Source: CADCTP01 sp963849885 (lineage in GTDB: Bacteria; Actinomycetota; Actinomycetes; Mycobacteriales; CADCTP01). From it: 64,000 nt of DNA. Below are positions 53,985 through 62,955 of this stretch, piece by piece. The notes under the pieces are model-generated. The model saw nothing but the letters and a program-made list of their open reading frames with translations. It was not told the DNA's origin and ran no database searches. The stretch lies in NCBI GenBank assembly GCA_963849885.1, contig CAWKIV010000008.1, forward strand, positions 62,001 to 126,000, read 5' to 3'. The stretch's first letter is position 1. Every line of letters begins with the position of its first letter. The position numbers were made by a program, and so were the translations under genes.

Positions 53985-54937
53985 GCGCCCCGGACGTGGC
54001 GGTCCCGGAGACCGGGCCCGCGGCGGCCGGGATGGCGACCGGCCGGACCCCGGCCGCCCGCCACCGTCCCCGCCGGCAGCACAGCACCGAGGAGTGGGTC
54101 TGGGGCACCCTGCGACGACTGACGATCGCGGTCCTGGTGCTCGTCACCGTGGTGCCGTTCTGGTACATGATCGTGCTGTCGCTGCGGCCGATCCAGGAGG
54201 TCGTGCTCAACCCCGGCAAGCTCTGGGTGTCGCTGTCGGAGATCACCACGGCGTCGTACACGACGGTGCTCAAGTCCACCGACGACGGCGGCCAGGGCTT
54301 CACCACCTTCCTGCGCAACAGCGGCTTCGTCGCGCTGGTCACCATGGTGGTGACGCTGCTGGCGGCCATCCCGGGGGCGTACGCGGTGAGCCGGCTGCGC
54401 TTCCGCGGCCGCAAGCTGATCAGCGGGCTCTTCCTGGTCGTCTACCTGTTCCCGCCGATGGTCCTGGCGATCCCGCTGTTCGTGCTGTTCACCCGGCTCG
54501 GGCTGCGCGGCTCGCTGCTCGGCCTGTCCCTGGTGTACGTGGCCCAGACCGTGCCGGTGGCCATCTACATGCTGCGGAACTACTTCGAGACGATCCCGGA
54601 GAGCCTGGAGGAGGCCGGCCTGATGGACGGGCTGACCCACCTCGGGGTGCTGCGCCGGATCAGCCTGCCGCTGGCCATCCCGTCGGTGACCGCGACCGGG
54701 CTGTACGTCTTCATGATCGCCTGGAACGAGTTCCTGTTCGCCCTGCTGTTCCTGCTGGAGCAGCCGTCGAAGTGGACGGTCAGCCTCGGGCTGAGCCGGC
54801 TGTCCGGCAGCATCGAGGTGCCGAGCACGGTGCTGATGGCCGGCTCCGTGGTGCTCACCGTGCCGATCGTGGTGCTCTTCTTCTTCGCCGAGAAGAAGCT
54901 GGTCGAGGGCCTCACCTCCGGCGCCGAGAAGGGCTGA
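53981..54937 (+). CDS. ABC sugar importer permease (MalG type)
   Basis: A 318-residue permease with the EAA loop IPESLEEAGLMDGLTHLGVL and six helices. GTG 53981 overlaps the upstream stop. No ATPase gene follows; CUT1 importers in actinomycetes usually borrow the shared MsiK ATPase encoded elsewhere. No regulator or glycosidase is adjacent. Confidence 0.9.
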   Translation: MSAPDVAVPETGPAAAGMATGRTPAARHRPRRQHSTEEWVWGTLRRLTIAVLVLVTVVPFWYMIVLSLRPIQEVVLNPGKLWVSLSEITTASYTTVLKSTDDGGQGFTTFLRNSGFVALVTMVVTLLAAIPGAYAVSRLRFRGRKLISGLFLVVYLFPPMVLAIPLFVLFTRLGLRGSLLGLSLVYVAQTVPVAIYMLRNYFETIPESLEEAGLMDGLTHLGVLRRISLPLAIPSVTATGLYVFMIAWNEFLFALLFLLEQPSKWTVSLGLSRLSGSIEVPSTVLMAGSVVLTVPIVVLFFFAEKKLVEGLTSGAEKG

Positions 54938-54940
54938 GCT

Positions 54941-54970
54941 CCCGGGGACCCGCCGCGGCGGGCCCCCGGG
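54941..54970. terminator. Hairpin terminator between convergent genes
   Basis: Arms CCCGGGGACCCGCC and GGCGGGCCCCCGGG pair over 14 bp with one mismatch and no intervening loop bases beyond GC. It serves both the importer operon and the methyltransferase. Confidence 0.75.
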
Positions 54971-54975
54971 ACCGC

Positions 54976-56055
54976 TCAGGGGGTGAGGCGGTAGAAGCGC
55001 CAGAGGCCGGCGTCGACGTCCAGCGGGGTGGCGCCGGCGAACCCGGCGTCCCGGGCGTACCGGTCCAGAGTGGACGGTCGCAGCACCGTGCCGGTGCCCA
55101 CCGAGCGCGGGTGGGACAGCGAGTCGGGCAGGCAGATCAGCACGCTGAAGCCGTAGAAGAGCCGCTGCAGCTGGTCGCCCGGCGCGGTCAGCTCGGCGTC
55201 CACCGCCTCGTCCAGCACGTAGACGGCCGCGTCCGGCGCCACCGCGGCGCGCACCGCGGAAAGCACCTCGACCGGGTACGGCATGTCGTGCACGCACTCG
55301 ATGGCCAGCGCGACGTCGTACGGTCCGCCGGCGATGCCCTGCCCGGCGTCGGCGAGGGAGAAGCGGACCCGGTCGGCCACCCCGGCCTGCTCGGCGTGCC
55401 GGCCGGCGGCCTCCACCGCCCGGTCGTCCACGTCGACCCCGTGCACGGTGATCCCCGGGTACGCCTCGGCCAGCCCGATCGCGGCCCAGCCCTCGCCGCA
55501 GCCGACCTCCAGCACCGCCGCGCCGCCGGTGAGCTTCGCGTGCAGGTCCGGCACCTGCGGCACCCAGCTGCCCGGCAGCGCGTGCCGCAGCGCCGGCGCG
55601 TTGCCGTCGCCCTGGGCCCGGGTCATCTCCGGCCCGTACGCGGCCCAGGACACCCCGCCGCCCTCCCGCGCGGTCCGGGCGATCTCCGGCAGCTGCCGGG
55701 CGGCGACCAGCATCGCCCGCACCAGCGGCTCGGTCCACAGCAGACTGTCCCGGTCCAGCAGCGCGGTGGCGTGCCCGGCCGGCAGCGCGTAGCGGGTGCC
55801 GTCGGTGCTGACGATGCCGGCCACCGCCTGCTGCTCCAGCCACTCCCGGGTGTACCGGACCTGCGTGCCGGCCCGCTCGGCCAGCTCGTCCGGGGTGGCC
55901 GGGCCGCCGTCCCGCAGCGCCGCGTACCAGCCCAGCTCGGAGCCGAGCCAGACCGACGCCCCCTCCACGATCTCCACCGTCTGCCCCATCAGCCGCTCGG
56001 CGAGGGCCTCGGCTGCCTCGTCCGCGCTGACCGGCCGCTCCTGTGTCGTCGTCAT
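54976..56055 (-). CDS. Class I SAM methyltransferase with N-terminal winged helix (SARP-linked, locus B)
   Basis: A 359-residue enzyme similar in layout to the mycobacterial Rv2258c type. Residues 20-110 form a winged-helix dimerisation domain (DELAERAGTQVRYTREWLEQQ). The SAM site is VLEVGCGEGWAAIGLAEAYPG, followed by DVDDRAVEAA. ATG 56055 is 66 bases from the divergent SARP start, and the shared gap holds an 11-bp-periodic heptamer array. It parallels locus A, though the two enzymes are only distantly alike. Confidence 0.86.
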   Translation of the reverse strand: MTTTQERPVSADEAAEALAERLMGQTVEIVEGASVWLGSELGWYAALRDGGPATPDELAERAGTQVRYTREWLEQQAVAGIVSTDGTRYALPAGHATALLDRDSLLWTEPLVRAMLVAARQLPEIARTAREGGGVSWAAYGPEMTRAQGDGNAPALRHALPGSWVPQVPDLHAKLTGGAAVLEVGCGEGWAAIGLAEAYPGITVHGVDVDDRAVEAAGRHAEQAGVADRVRFSLADAGQGIAGGPYDVALAIECVHDMPYPVEVLSAVRAAVAPDAAVYVLDEAVDAELTAPGDQLQRLFYGFSVLICLPDSLSHPRSVGTGTVLRPSTLDRYARDAGFAGATPLDVDAGLWRFYRLTP

Positions 56056-56077
56056 GGCGCAGGTGTAGCGGCGGTCC

Positions 56078-56106
56078 CTTGCAGCGGCCTTGCACGCGGC
56101 CTGCGT
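56078..56106. promoter_or_regulatory. Predicted SARP operator: three heptamers at 11-bp period (locus B)
   Basis: CTTGCAG (56078), CTTGCAC (56089) and the weaker CCTGCGT (56100) start exactly 11 bp apart. The array sits in the 66-base gap between the divergent methyltransferase and SARP genes and matches the locus A array in sequence and orientation relative to the methyltransferase. Confidence 0.62.
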
Positions 56107-56121
56107 ACGATCCGGCGGGGG

Positions 56122-58971
56122 ATGGACTTCCGGGTGCTGGGGCCGCTCACCCTCGTGGCCGGCGAGGGTGCGACGACCGTGGCCAGCCCCAGCCAGCGCC
56201 GGCTGCTGGCCGCGCTGCTGCTGCGGCCGGGCGAGGTGGTGCCGGTCGGCACGCTGGTCGACGCCGTGTGGGGGGAGCGGCCGCCGGCGACCGCGGCGGC
56301 GACCCTCCAGTCGTACGTGTCCCGGCTGCGCCGGGTGCTCGGCGCCGCGGTCCTGCAGAGCGCCCCGGGCGGCTACCGGCTCGCGGTCGACCCGGCCGCG
56401 GTCGACGCGCACCGCTTCGGCGCGCTGGTCGCCCGGGCCCGGACCGGGCCGGCGACCGAGGCGGTGCCGCTGCTCGGCGAGGCGCTGGCGCTGTGGCGCG
56501 GCGAGCCGTACCCGGACCTGGCCGACGACGCCGGCCGGGCCGAGGCGACCCGGCTGGCCGAGCTGCGGGCCGCGGCCCGGGAGGAGCGGGCCGAGGCGCT
56601 GCTCGCCGTCGGCGCCACCGCCGACGCGGTGGCCGAGCTGCGCGCGCTGACCACGGCCGAGCCGCTGCGGGAGCGGCCGTGGCGGCTGCTCATGCTCGCC
56701 CTGCACCGGGACGGCCGGCAGGCCGAGGCGCTGGCCGCGTACCGGGCGTACGACCGGGTGCTGGCCGAGGACGGGCTGGAGCCGTCCGCGCCGGTGCAGG
56801 CGCTGCGGACGGCGATCCTGGCCACCCCGGACGCGGTCCGGGACGCCGCCGGCGAGCCGGCCGCCTGGTCGGGGGCCGGCGAGCCGGCGGCCCGGTCCCG
56901 GGCCGGCGTGCTGGTCGGCCGGGACGGCGAGCTGGCCACCGCCCGCCGGCTGCTGCGGGCGCACCCGCTGCTGACGCTGACCGGCCCGGCCGGGGTGGGC
57001 AAGTCCCGGCTGGCCGCCGAGCTGGCCCGGCTGGAGGGCCCGGCGCACCTGGACGGGGCCCGCACGGTGTGGCTGGCCGCGCTGCCCGCGGGCGCCCCGG
57101 CCGGGGTGGCGCGCGCGGTCGCCGAGGCGCTCGGCGTGCCCGACCCGGACGCGCTGGTGGACGCGCTGGCCGGGCGGGACCTGCTGCTGGTGCTGGACAA
57201 CGCCGAGCACGTGCTGGACGCGGTGGCCGAGCTGGCCGCGGCCGTGCAGGACCGGTGCCCCGCGGTCACGGTGCTGGTGACCAGCCAGGAGCGGCTCGCG
57301 GTGCCGGGGGAGCGGGTGCTGCCGCTGCGGCCGCTGGGCACCGAGGACGCGGACGCCCCGGCGGTGCGGCTGTTCCTGGCCCGGGCCGCGGCGGTGGACC
57401 CCGGGTTCGCGCCCGGGCCGGACGACCTGGCCGCGGTGCTGCGGCTGTGCCGGCACCTGGACGGGCTGCCGCTGGCGGTGGAGATGGCCGCCGCCCGCAC
57501 CGCGTCGGCCACCCCGCGGGACCTGCTGGACCGGTTGGACCGCCGGTTCAGCCTGCTGCGCGGGGCCCGGACCGCGGTCGGCGGCCGGCACGAGACGCTG
57601 CGGGCCGCGGTGGACTGGTCGGTGCGGCTGCTGGCCGCGCCGGAGCGGGCGGTGTTCGCGGCGGTGGCGGTGTTCCCGGCCGGCTTCGACGCGGCCGCCG
57701 CGGGCGCGGTCGCCGGCGCCGACCCGGACGAGGTCGCCGCGGTGCTGGACCGGCTGGTCGACCGCTCGGTGCTCACCGCCGACCTGTCCGGCCCGCGGGC
57801 CCGGTTCGCGCTGCTGGAGACGCTGCGGGTGTACGGCGTCGAGCTGCTGCGCGGGCGGGGCGAGCTGACCGCGGCCCGGGAGCGGCACGCCGGCTGGGCG
57901 GTGGCCGCCACCGAGCGGGCCGCGGCAGGGCTGCCGGGGCCGGACGAGGGGGCCGCGCTGGCCACGGTGGACGGCCTGCTGCCGGACCTGCGGGCGGCCG
58001 CCGGGTGGGCGGTGGCCGCGGCGGACTGGGCGCTGCTGGACCGGCTGGCCGCCGCCGTCCTCGGCCACGCGTACTACCGGCTGGCCGGGGAGCCGGCCGA
58101 CTGGGCGGCCGCGGCCCTGGCGGCCGGCCACCCGGGCGGGCCGGCGGTGGCCGCGCTGATCGCGCTCGGCCGGACGTACCGGGGTGACCTGGCCGGCGCC
58201 GCCGAGGTCGCCGGCGGCGCGCTGCCGGGCACGCCGGCCGACCATCCGCACCGGAGCCGGCTGGTCAGCGTGCTGGCCGACACCGCGCTCTACTCGGCCC
58301 GGCTGGCCGACGCCGGCCGCTGGTCGACCGAGCTGACCGGCGCCGCCGACCCGCTGTCCCGGGTGGACGGTCACCTCGGGCTCGGCCTGCTGCACGCCTA
58401 CGCGGGCGAGGTGCCCGCGGCGCTGGCCGAGGTGGCCGCGATCCGCCGGGAGGAGGCCGCCACCGGCTCGGCCACGGTCGGCGCCTGGGCCGACTACCTC
58501 GCCGGGGAGGCGCTGGCCGGCACCGACCCCGAGGCCGCGCTGCGGCACCTCGACGCGGCCGCGGCCACCGCCGCGGCGGTGGGCAACCGGCTGGTGGAGG
58601 GGGTGGCGCTGGTCGCCGGCACCGCCTGCCGGGGCCGGCACGGCGACCCGGCGGCGGCGCTGCGGCCGGTCGCCGCGGCCATCGGGCACTGGCACCGGCA
58701 GGGCGACCGCACCCACCAGTGGCCGGCGCTGCGCACCGCCGCGGTGCTGCTGTCCCGGCTCGGCGACCACGCCGCCGCGGTCCGGCTGGCCGCCGCGGTG
58801 GACGCCGCCGGGCCGCCCGCGTACGGCGCCGAGGCCGCCGACCTGGCCGCGGTCGACGCCGCCGCCCGGGTCGCGCTCGGCCCGGACCGGCTCGCCGCGG
58901 CGGCCGCCGCCGGCGCCGCGCTCGGGGCCGAGGGCGCCGTGCTGCTGGCGCTGCAGGCCACCGCCGGGTGA
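56122..58971 (+). CDS. AfsR/SARP-family regulator 3 (winged helix, BTAD, NTPase, TPR)
   Basis: A 949-residue regulator of the same build as regulator 1. Winged helix MDFRVLGPLTLVAGEG...TLQSYVSRLRRVLG, BTAD to about 240, NTPase with Walker A GPAGVGKSRLA, LLLVLDNAEH and VTSQERLAVPG, then Ala-rich helical repeats. ATG 56122 lies 16 bases after the third heptamer. It probably controls itself and the divergent methyltransferase. Confidence 0.88.
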   Translation: MDFRVLGPLTLVAGEGATTVASPSQRRLLAALLLRPGEVVPVGTLVDAVWGERPPATAAATLQSYVSRLRRVLGAAVLQSAPGGYRLAVDPAAVDAHRFGALVARARTGPATEAVPLLGEALALWRGEPYPDLADDAGRAEATRLAELRAAAREERAEALLAVGATADAVAELRALTTAEPLRERPWRLLMLALHRDGRQAEALAAYRAYDRVLAEDGLEPSAPVQALRTAILATPDAVRDAAGEPAAWSGAGEPAARSRAGVLVGRDGELATARRLLRAHPLLTLTGPAGVGKSRLAAELARLEGPAHLDGARTVWLAALPAGAPAGVARAVAEALGVPDPDALVDALAGRDLLLVLDNAEHVLDAVAELAAAVQDRCPAVTVLVTSQERLAVPGERVLPLRPLGTEDADAPAVRLFLARAAAVDPGFAPGPDDLAAVLRLCRHLDGLPLAVEMAAARTASATPRDLLDRLDRRFSLLRGARTAVGGRHETLRAAVDWSVRLLAAPERAVFAAVAVFPAGFDAAAAGAVAGADPDEVAAVLDRLVDRSVLTADLSGPRARFALLETLRVYGVELLRGRGELTAARERHAGWAVAATERAAAGLPGPDEGAALATVDGLLPDLRAAAGWAVAAADWALLDRLAAAVLGHAYYRLAGEPADWAAAALAAGHPGGPAVAALIALGRTYRGDLAGAAEVAGGALPGTPADHPHRSRLVSVLADTALYSARLADAGRWSTELTGAADPLSRVDGHLGLGLLHAYAGEVPAALAEVAAIRREEAATGSATVGAWADYLAGEALAGTDPEAALRHLDAAAATAAAVGNRLVEGVALVAGTACRGRHGDPAAALRPVAAAIGHWHRQGDRTHQWPALRTAAVLLSRLGDHAAAVRLAAAVDAAGPPAYGAEAADLAAVDAAARVALGPDRLAAAAAAGAALGAEGAVLLALQATAG

Positions 58972-58995
58972 TCACAAACCGGGCCCGGATGCGCC

Positions 58996-59385
58996 ATGCT
59001 GTCCGGCGTGGGAATCCTCATCCGCGTCGTGATCAACGCGGTCGCCCTCTGGGTGGCCGCCTGGCTCATCGACGGCATCGACGTCACCGCCGAGAGCACC
59101 GGTGGCAAGATCGCCACGCTGCTGGCCGTGGGCGCCATCTTCGGCCTGGTCAACGCCGTTCTCAAGCCGCTGGCGCTGCTGCTGTCGCTGCCGCTGCTGA
59201 TCCTCACGCTCGGGCTGTTCGCGCTGGTGGTCAACGCCCTGCTGTTCTGGCTCATCGCGGCCATCAGCGACGGGATCGGCCTGGGGTTCCAGGTGGACGG
59301 CTTCTGGTCCGCCTTCTGGGGCGCCCTCGTGGTCAGCATCGTGAGCTTGCTGCTGTCCCTGGTGGTGCGGGATCGTGACGACTGA
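58996..59385 (+). CDS. Four-helix holin-like membrane protein (YvlD/phage holin superfamily IV)
   Basis: A 129-residue protein with four hydrophobic segments: ILIRVVINAVALWVAAWLI, IATLLAVGAIFGLVNAVLK, LLSLPLLILTLGLFALVVNA and FWSAFWGALVVSIVSLLLSL. This fits the YvlD-like family, common in actinomycetes and not necessarily phage-derived. ATG 58996 or GTG 59008 may be the start. It overlaps the next gene by 11 bases. Confidence 0.8.
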   Translation: MLSGVGILIRVVINAVALWVAAWLIDGIDVTAESTGGKIATLLAVGAIFGLVNAVLKPLALLLSLPLLILTLGLFALVVNALLFWLIAAISDGIGLGFQVDGFWSAFWGALVVSIVSLLLSLVVRDRDD

Positions 59386-60001
59386 GCCGGCCGCCCGGCG
59401 GGTGCGCCGCCCGGTGTCGGCCGCGTGGACGGCGCTGGCCGGCCTGGCGCTGACCGTGGCCGCGTCGCTGCCGGCGCGGGACGGCCGGGTGCCCGGGTGG
59501 GAGCGGGCCGTCTTCCGCTGGATCAACGAGCTGCCGGCCTGGCTGGAGCGCACCATGTGGGCGCTCCAGCTGCTCGGCGTGCTGGTCACCCCGATCGTCG
59601 TCGCCGTCGTCGCGCTGGTGCTGCGCAAGTGGCGGCTGGCGCTGGCGCTGGTGCTGCTCGCCCCGCTCAAGCTGGTCGCCGAGCGGGAGGTGCTGAAGAA
59701 GCTGGTCGAGCGGCAGCGCCCGGGGCAGAACGAGCCGGGCGCGATCCTGCGCGACGTGCCGCCGGCCGGGCTGTCCTTCCCGTCCGGGCACGCGATCATC
59801 GCGGTCGGGATGGCCACCCTGCTCTGGCCGTACCTGGGGCGCGGCGGGCGGGTGGCCGTGGTGCTGCTGGCCGTCGCGGTGGGCGTGGCCCGGGTCTACC
59901 TCGGCGCGCACAACCCGCTGGACGTGGTCGCCGGCGCCGGCCTCGGCCTGCTGCTCGGCGGGCTGCTCACGCTGCTGGTCGGCGTGCCGGTGCGGCGCTG
60001 A
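59375..60001 (+). CDS. PAP2-family membrane phosphatase
   Basis: A 208-residue phosphatase. The three acid-phosphatase motifs are KLVERQRPG, SFPSGHAI and RVYLGAHNPLDVVAG, between hydrophobic helices. The family dephosphorylates lipid pyrophosphates such as undecaprenyl-PP. GTG 59375 overlaps the upstream gene. Its end overlaps the convergent PAP2 gene by 35 bases. Confidence 0.87.
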   Translation: MTTEPAARRVRRPVSAAWTALAGLALTVAASLPARDGRVPGWERAVFRWINELPAWLERTMWALQLLGVLVTPIVVAVVALVLRKWRLALALVLLAPLKLVAEREVLKKLVERQRPGQNEPGAILRDVPPAGLSFPSGHAIIAVGMATLLWPYLGRGGRVAVVLLAVAVGVARVYLGAHNPLDVVAGAGLGLLLGGLLTLLVGVPVRR

Positions 60002-60719
60002 CCGGCGCCCGGGCCCGGCGCCGGTCCCGGACCACCTCGAAGGCCTCCGGCACCGCCAGCGCCAGCCCGGCGCCGATCAGCGCGCCGCCGACCACGTCGG
60101 ACAGCCAGTGCGCGGACAGGTAGGTCCGGCTCAGGGCCACCGCCGTGGCGATGCACACCGCGCCGACCATCCAGTGCAGCCGGCGGCGGCCGGTGGTCAG
60201 CGCCATCACCACCCCGATCAGGGTCACCGCGGAGGCGATCGCGTGGCCGGACGGGTACGACGCCGCGGACGTCTCGATCAGCGCGCCGGGCGGCCGGGGC
60301 CGGTCCAGCAGGGCCTTGACCGGCCCGATCGCCAGCTCGCTGAGCAGCACCGCGGTCACCCAGGCGCCGAGCGCCAGCCAGCGCCGGCGTATCGCGATGA
60401 CCAGCGTGACCACCGCCCGTACCGGCCACAGCACCGCGGTGCTGAAGACCAGGCTGAGCACCTCGGAGACGGTGACCAGCGGCTGCCAGTGCAGCGACAC
60501 CATCCACTCGCGGAACTGCTCGTCCACCCGCTGCACCGCGGCCAGCCCGCCGGACGTGCCGACCACCACGGTGAGCGCGGCGCCGAGCAGGAGCAGCAGC
60601 AGGCCGGCGACCAGCAGCCGGCGGCGCAGCACCGGCAGCGGCTCGGGCCCGTGGTGGCCGAGGTCGAGGCCGAGCCAGCCGTACGAGTCCGGCCGTGCCC
60701 GCTCCGCCCGCTCCGTCAC
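59967..60719 (-). CDS. PAP2-family membrane phosphatase
   Basis: A 250-residue phosphatase with a basic start, then motifs KALLDRPRPPG, SYPSGHAIAS and RTYLSAHWLSDVVGG. GTG 60719 overlaps the TGA of the membrane kinase gene (GTGA), so the two are translated together. A role in lipid carrier or polyprenyl phosphate turnover is likely. Confidence 0.86.
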   Translation of the reverse strand: MTERAERARPDSYGWLGLDLGHHGPEPLPVLRRRLLVAGLLLLLLGAALTVVVGTSGGLAAVQRVDEQFREWMVSLHWQPLVTVSEVLSLVFSTAVLWPVRAVVTLVIAIRRRWLALGAWVTAVLLSELAIGPVKALLDRPRPPGALIETSAASYPSGHAIASAVTLIGVVMALTTGRRRLHWMVGAVCIATAVALSRTYLSAHWLSDVVGGALIGAGLALAVPEAFEVVRDRRRARAPVSAAPARRPAA

Positions 60720-62955
60720 AGGTGCCTTTCCTGCCCGTCGGTGATCCGCACGACGTACCGGTCGAGCCGCCACCGCGGCACCAGCCGGACCGCGTCGCGC
60801 AGCGCCGGCAGCGCGAGCTCCGCCCGGCCCAGCGTCCGCGGTCGGGTAGTCCAGCTGCACGCACCCTCCTGGGAACGTGAACAGGACCTGCCCGGTTCCG
60901 CCGGTGGTCGTCCCCGCATACGCCTCCACGCCGAGCTGCAGCCCGGCCCGGGACAGCCGCCGGCCCACCGGCACCCGGCACTGCTCGCTGAACGTGCCCC
61001 CGATCCGGCCGCCGTCGGGCAGCTCCGAGGTGGTCCGGCCCAGCCCGTTGCGCACCTCGGCGGAGGCGTCGAGATAGCTCAGCGTGTACGCCCGCGGCAC
61101 GCACGGCACGTACGCGGCGCTGGGCACCGCCTGCCCCAGCAGCTGCACCGTGGTGGACGTCGGGCACTCCGCCGCCCGCACCTCGGTCGGGTCCACCCCG
61201 AGCAGCGCGCCGACCACCAGCATCGAGCTGAGCAGCGCGCCGACCAGGCAGCCGGCCAGCAGCCCGACCCGGCGCGGGCTCCACTTCTGCACCTTCACCG
61301 GCGGCCGCGGCGGGGCCAGCTCGCGGAACCGGTCGAGCAGCTGCCGGCCGTCCTGGACCAGCATCGAGCGGGACTGGCTGGGCAGCGTCACCCCGCCGGC
61401 GGCGGCGAACGCCTCGGCCAGGTCGTCCGGGCTGAACCAGCGCAGCGCCTGGCGGTAGACCGTGTCCGCGTCCGAGCGCAGCGCCAGGACCAGCATCATG
61501 TTGGCCAGGTCCACCGCCTGCCGCCACGGGCTCGGGTGCACCTCGGCGAACGCGACGTCGATGAGCACCATCCGGCCGTCCCGGACCAGCAGGTTGGACG
61601 GCTTGACGTCGCGGTGGGCCAGGCCGGCGTCCCACAGCCCGCGGACCACCTGCAGCCCGTCGTCGACCAGCGTGGCGTCGACCGTGACCTCGTCGTCGCA
61701 GATCTCCCGGGCCCCGTCCGCGAACTCGGTGACCAGCATGTACTCCCGCTCGGGAGTCAGCTCGACGAAGCCGTACGTCTTCACCACCGGCAGCCCGGCG
61801 TCCCGCAGCACCCGGAGCAGGTAGTCCTCGTTCTGCACCATCCGGCGCACGGTCCGGAACGGCCGCTCGTCCTCCAGCCGCCCGTACAGCAGGGCCCGGC
61901 CGAGCTTGTACCAGCGGTCGGCGCGCACGTGCTGGCGCGAGTAGAGCTTGGCGAACAGCAGCACCGGCCCGTCCGGGCCGTCGACCACCAGCCGCATCGG
62001 GCTCGACCCGCCCGAGCCGGCCAGCCCGAACGGCTTCAGCTCGCGCAGCCGCACGCCGAGCTGGACGGCCAGCGCCTGCGCGATCGCCGGCCGCCGGACG
62101 TCCAGGTCCAGGTGCGCGGACCGGGTGCCGCGCCGGCCCAGCGGGTAGACCGCGTCCGGCACCAGCACAGTGAAGCCGAGCACCGCGACCAGCGCGCCGA
62201 GCGCGCCGCCGGCCAGCACCGAGGTGGGGAAGTTGACCCCGAGCACCGCCTTGGCCGCGGCGAACATCGCGGTCAGCCCGCCGACCGCGATCAGCGCGAC
62301 GGTCCGGCCCCCGCCCGGGCGGAGGAAGCAGTAGGCCGCGCCGACCAGCATCGCGGTGAAGTAGGCCATCGACACCTCGGGCGCCGCGTACCCGGACCAG
62401 CGGCCGAGCACCTCGACGTCGTACGGCAGCGGCTTGTCGAGCTGCACGGCGAGCATGCCGACCAGCCAGAGCGCCAGCAGGATGACCCCGAGCTGCACGA
62501 GCGCCCGCCGGAACCGGCCCAGCACGGCCGCGCCCAGCACGGTGGCCAGCGCGACCCAGTTGAGCAGCAGCGGCCGGTCGATGAAGTCCACCACCCGGGC
62601 CAGCGCCACCGTCACGTCGTTGCGGTGGTCCCGGGCGGCGAAGTCGACCAGCGCCGCGTCCAGCGCCTGCACCGCGGAGTCGGCCGGCAGATACCACGCG
62701 ATCCAGGCGGCCAGCCACAGGGCCAGCGCGACCGGCAGCGCGATCTCACCCCGGCTCCACCGGTGCGGCAGCGGCGGCGGGTAGCCGGACGGGCGGCGCA
62801 GCCGGGGCAGCGTCGGGGTCGGGCCGCCGGACGCCCGCGGCCGGTGGTCCGGCGTCCGGCCCGGCCCCGGTGTCGCCCGGCCCAGCCGTGTCGCCCGGCC
62901 CGGCTGTCCCGTCCGGCCCGGCCTGCCGGGGCGGGGCCTGCTCAGCCGCGGACAT
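60716..62955 (-). pseudogene. Membrane protein with PAP2-like helices and a kinase-like domain, two frameshifts
   Basis: Three parts are visible: an N-terminal six-helix region (LPVALALWLAAWIAWYLPAD... to NFPTSVLAGGALGALVAV), a kinase-like domain (LLFAKLYSRQHVRADRW, LVTEFADGAREI, HRDVKPSNLLVRDGRMVLIDVAFAE) and a C-terminal helix with an exported Cys-containing domain. The HRD and DFG-like (IDV) motifs suggest a lipid or sugar kinase of the RIO/Kdo type. Frameshifts lie near 62850 (between MSAAEQAPP and the PTLPRLRRPSGYPPPL frame) and near 60838. Start ATG 62955 overlaps the flippase-like gene. Confidence 0.72.

Noticed and set aside
58996..59385. Prophage remnant because of the holin-like protein.
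   Set aside because: No other phage gene is near; this four-helix family is widespread on actinomycete chromosomes.
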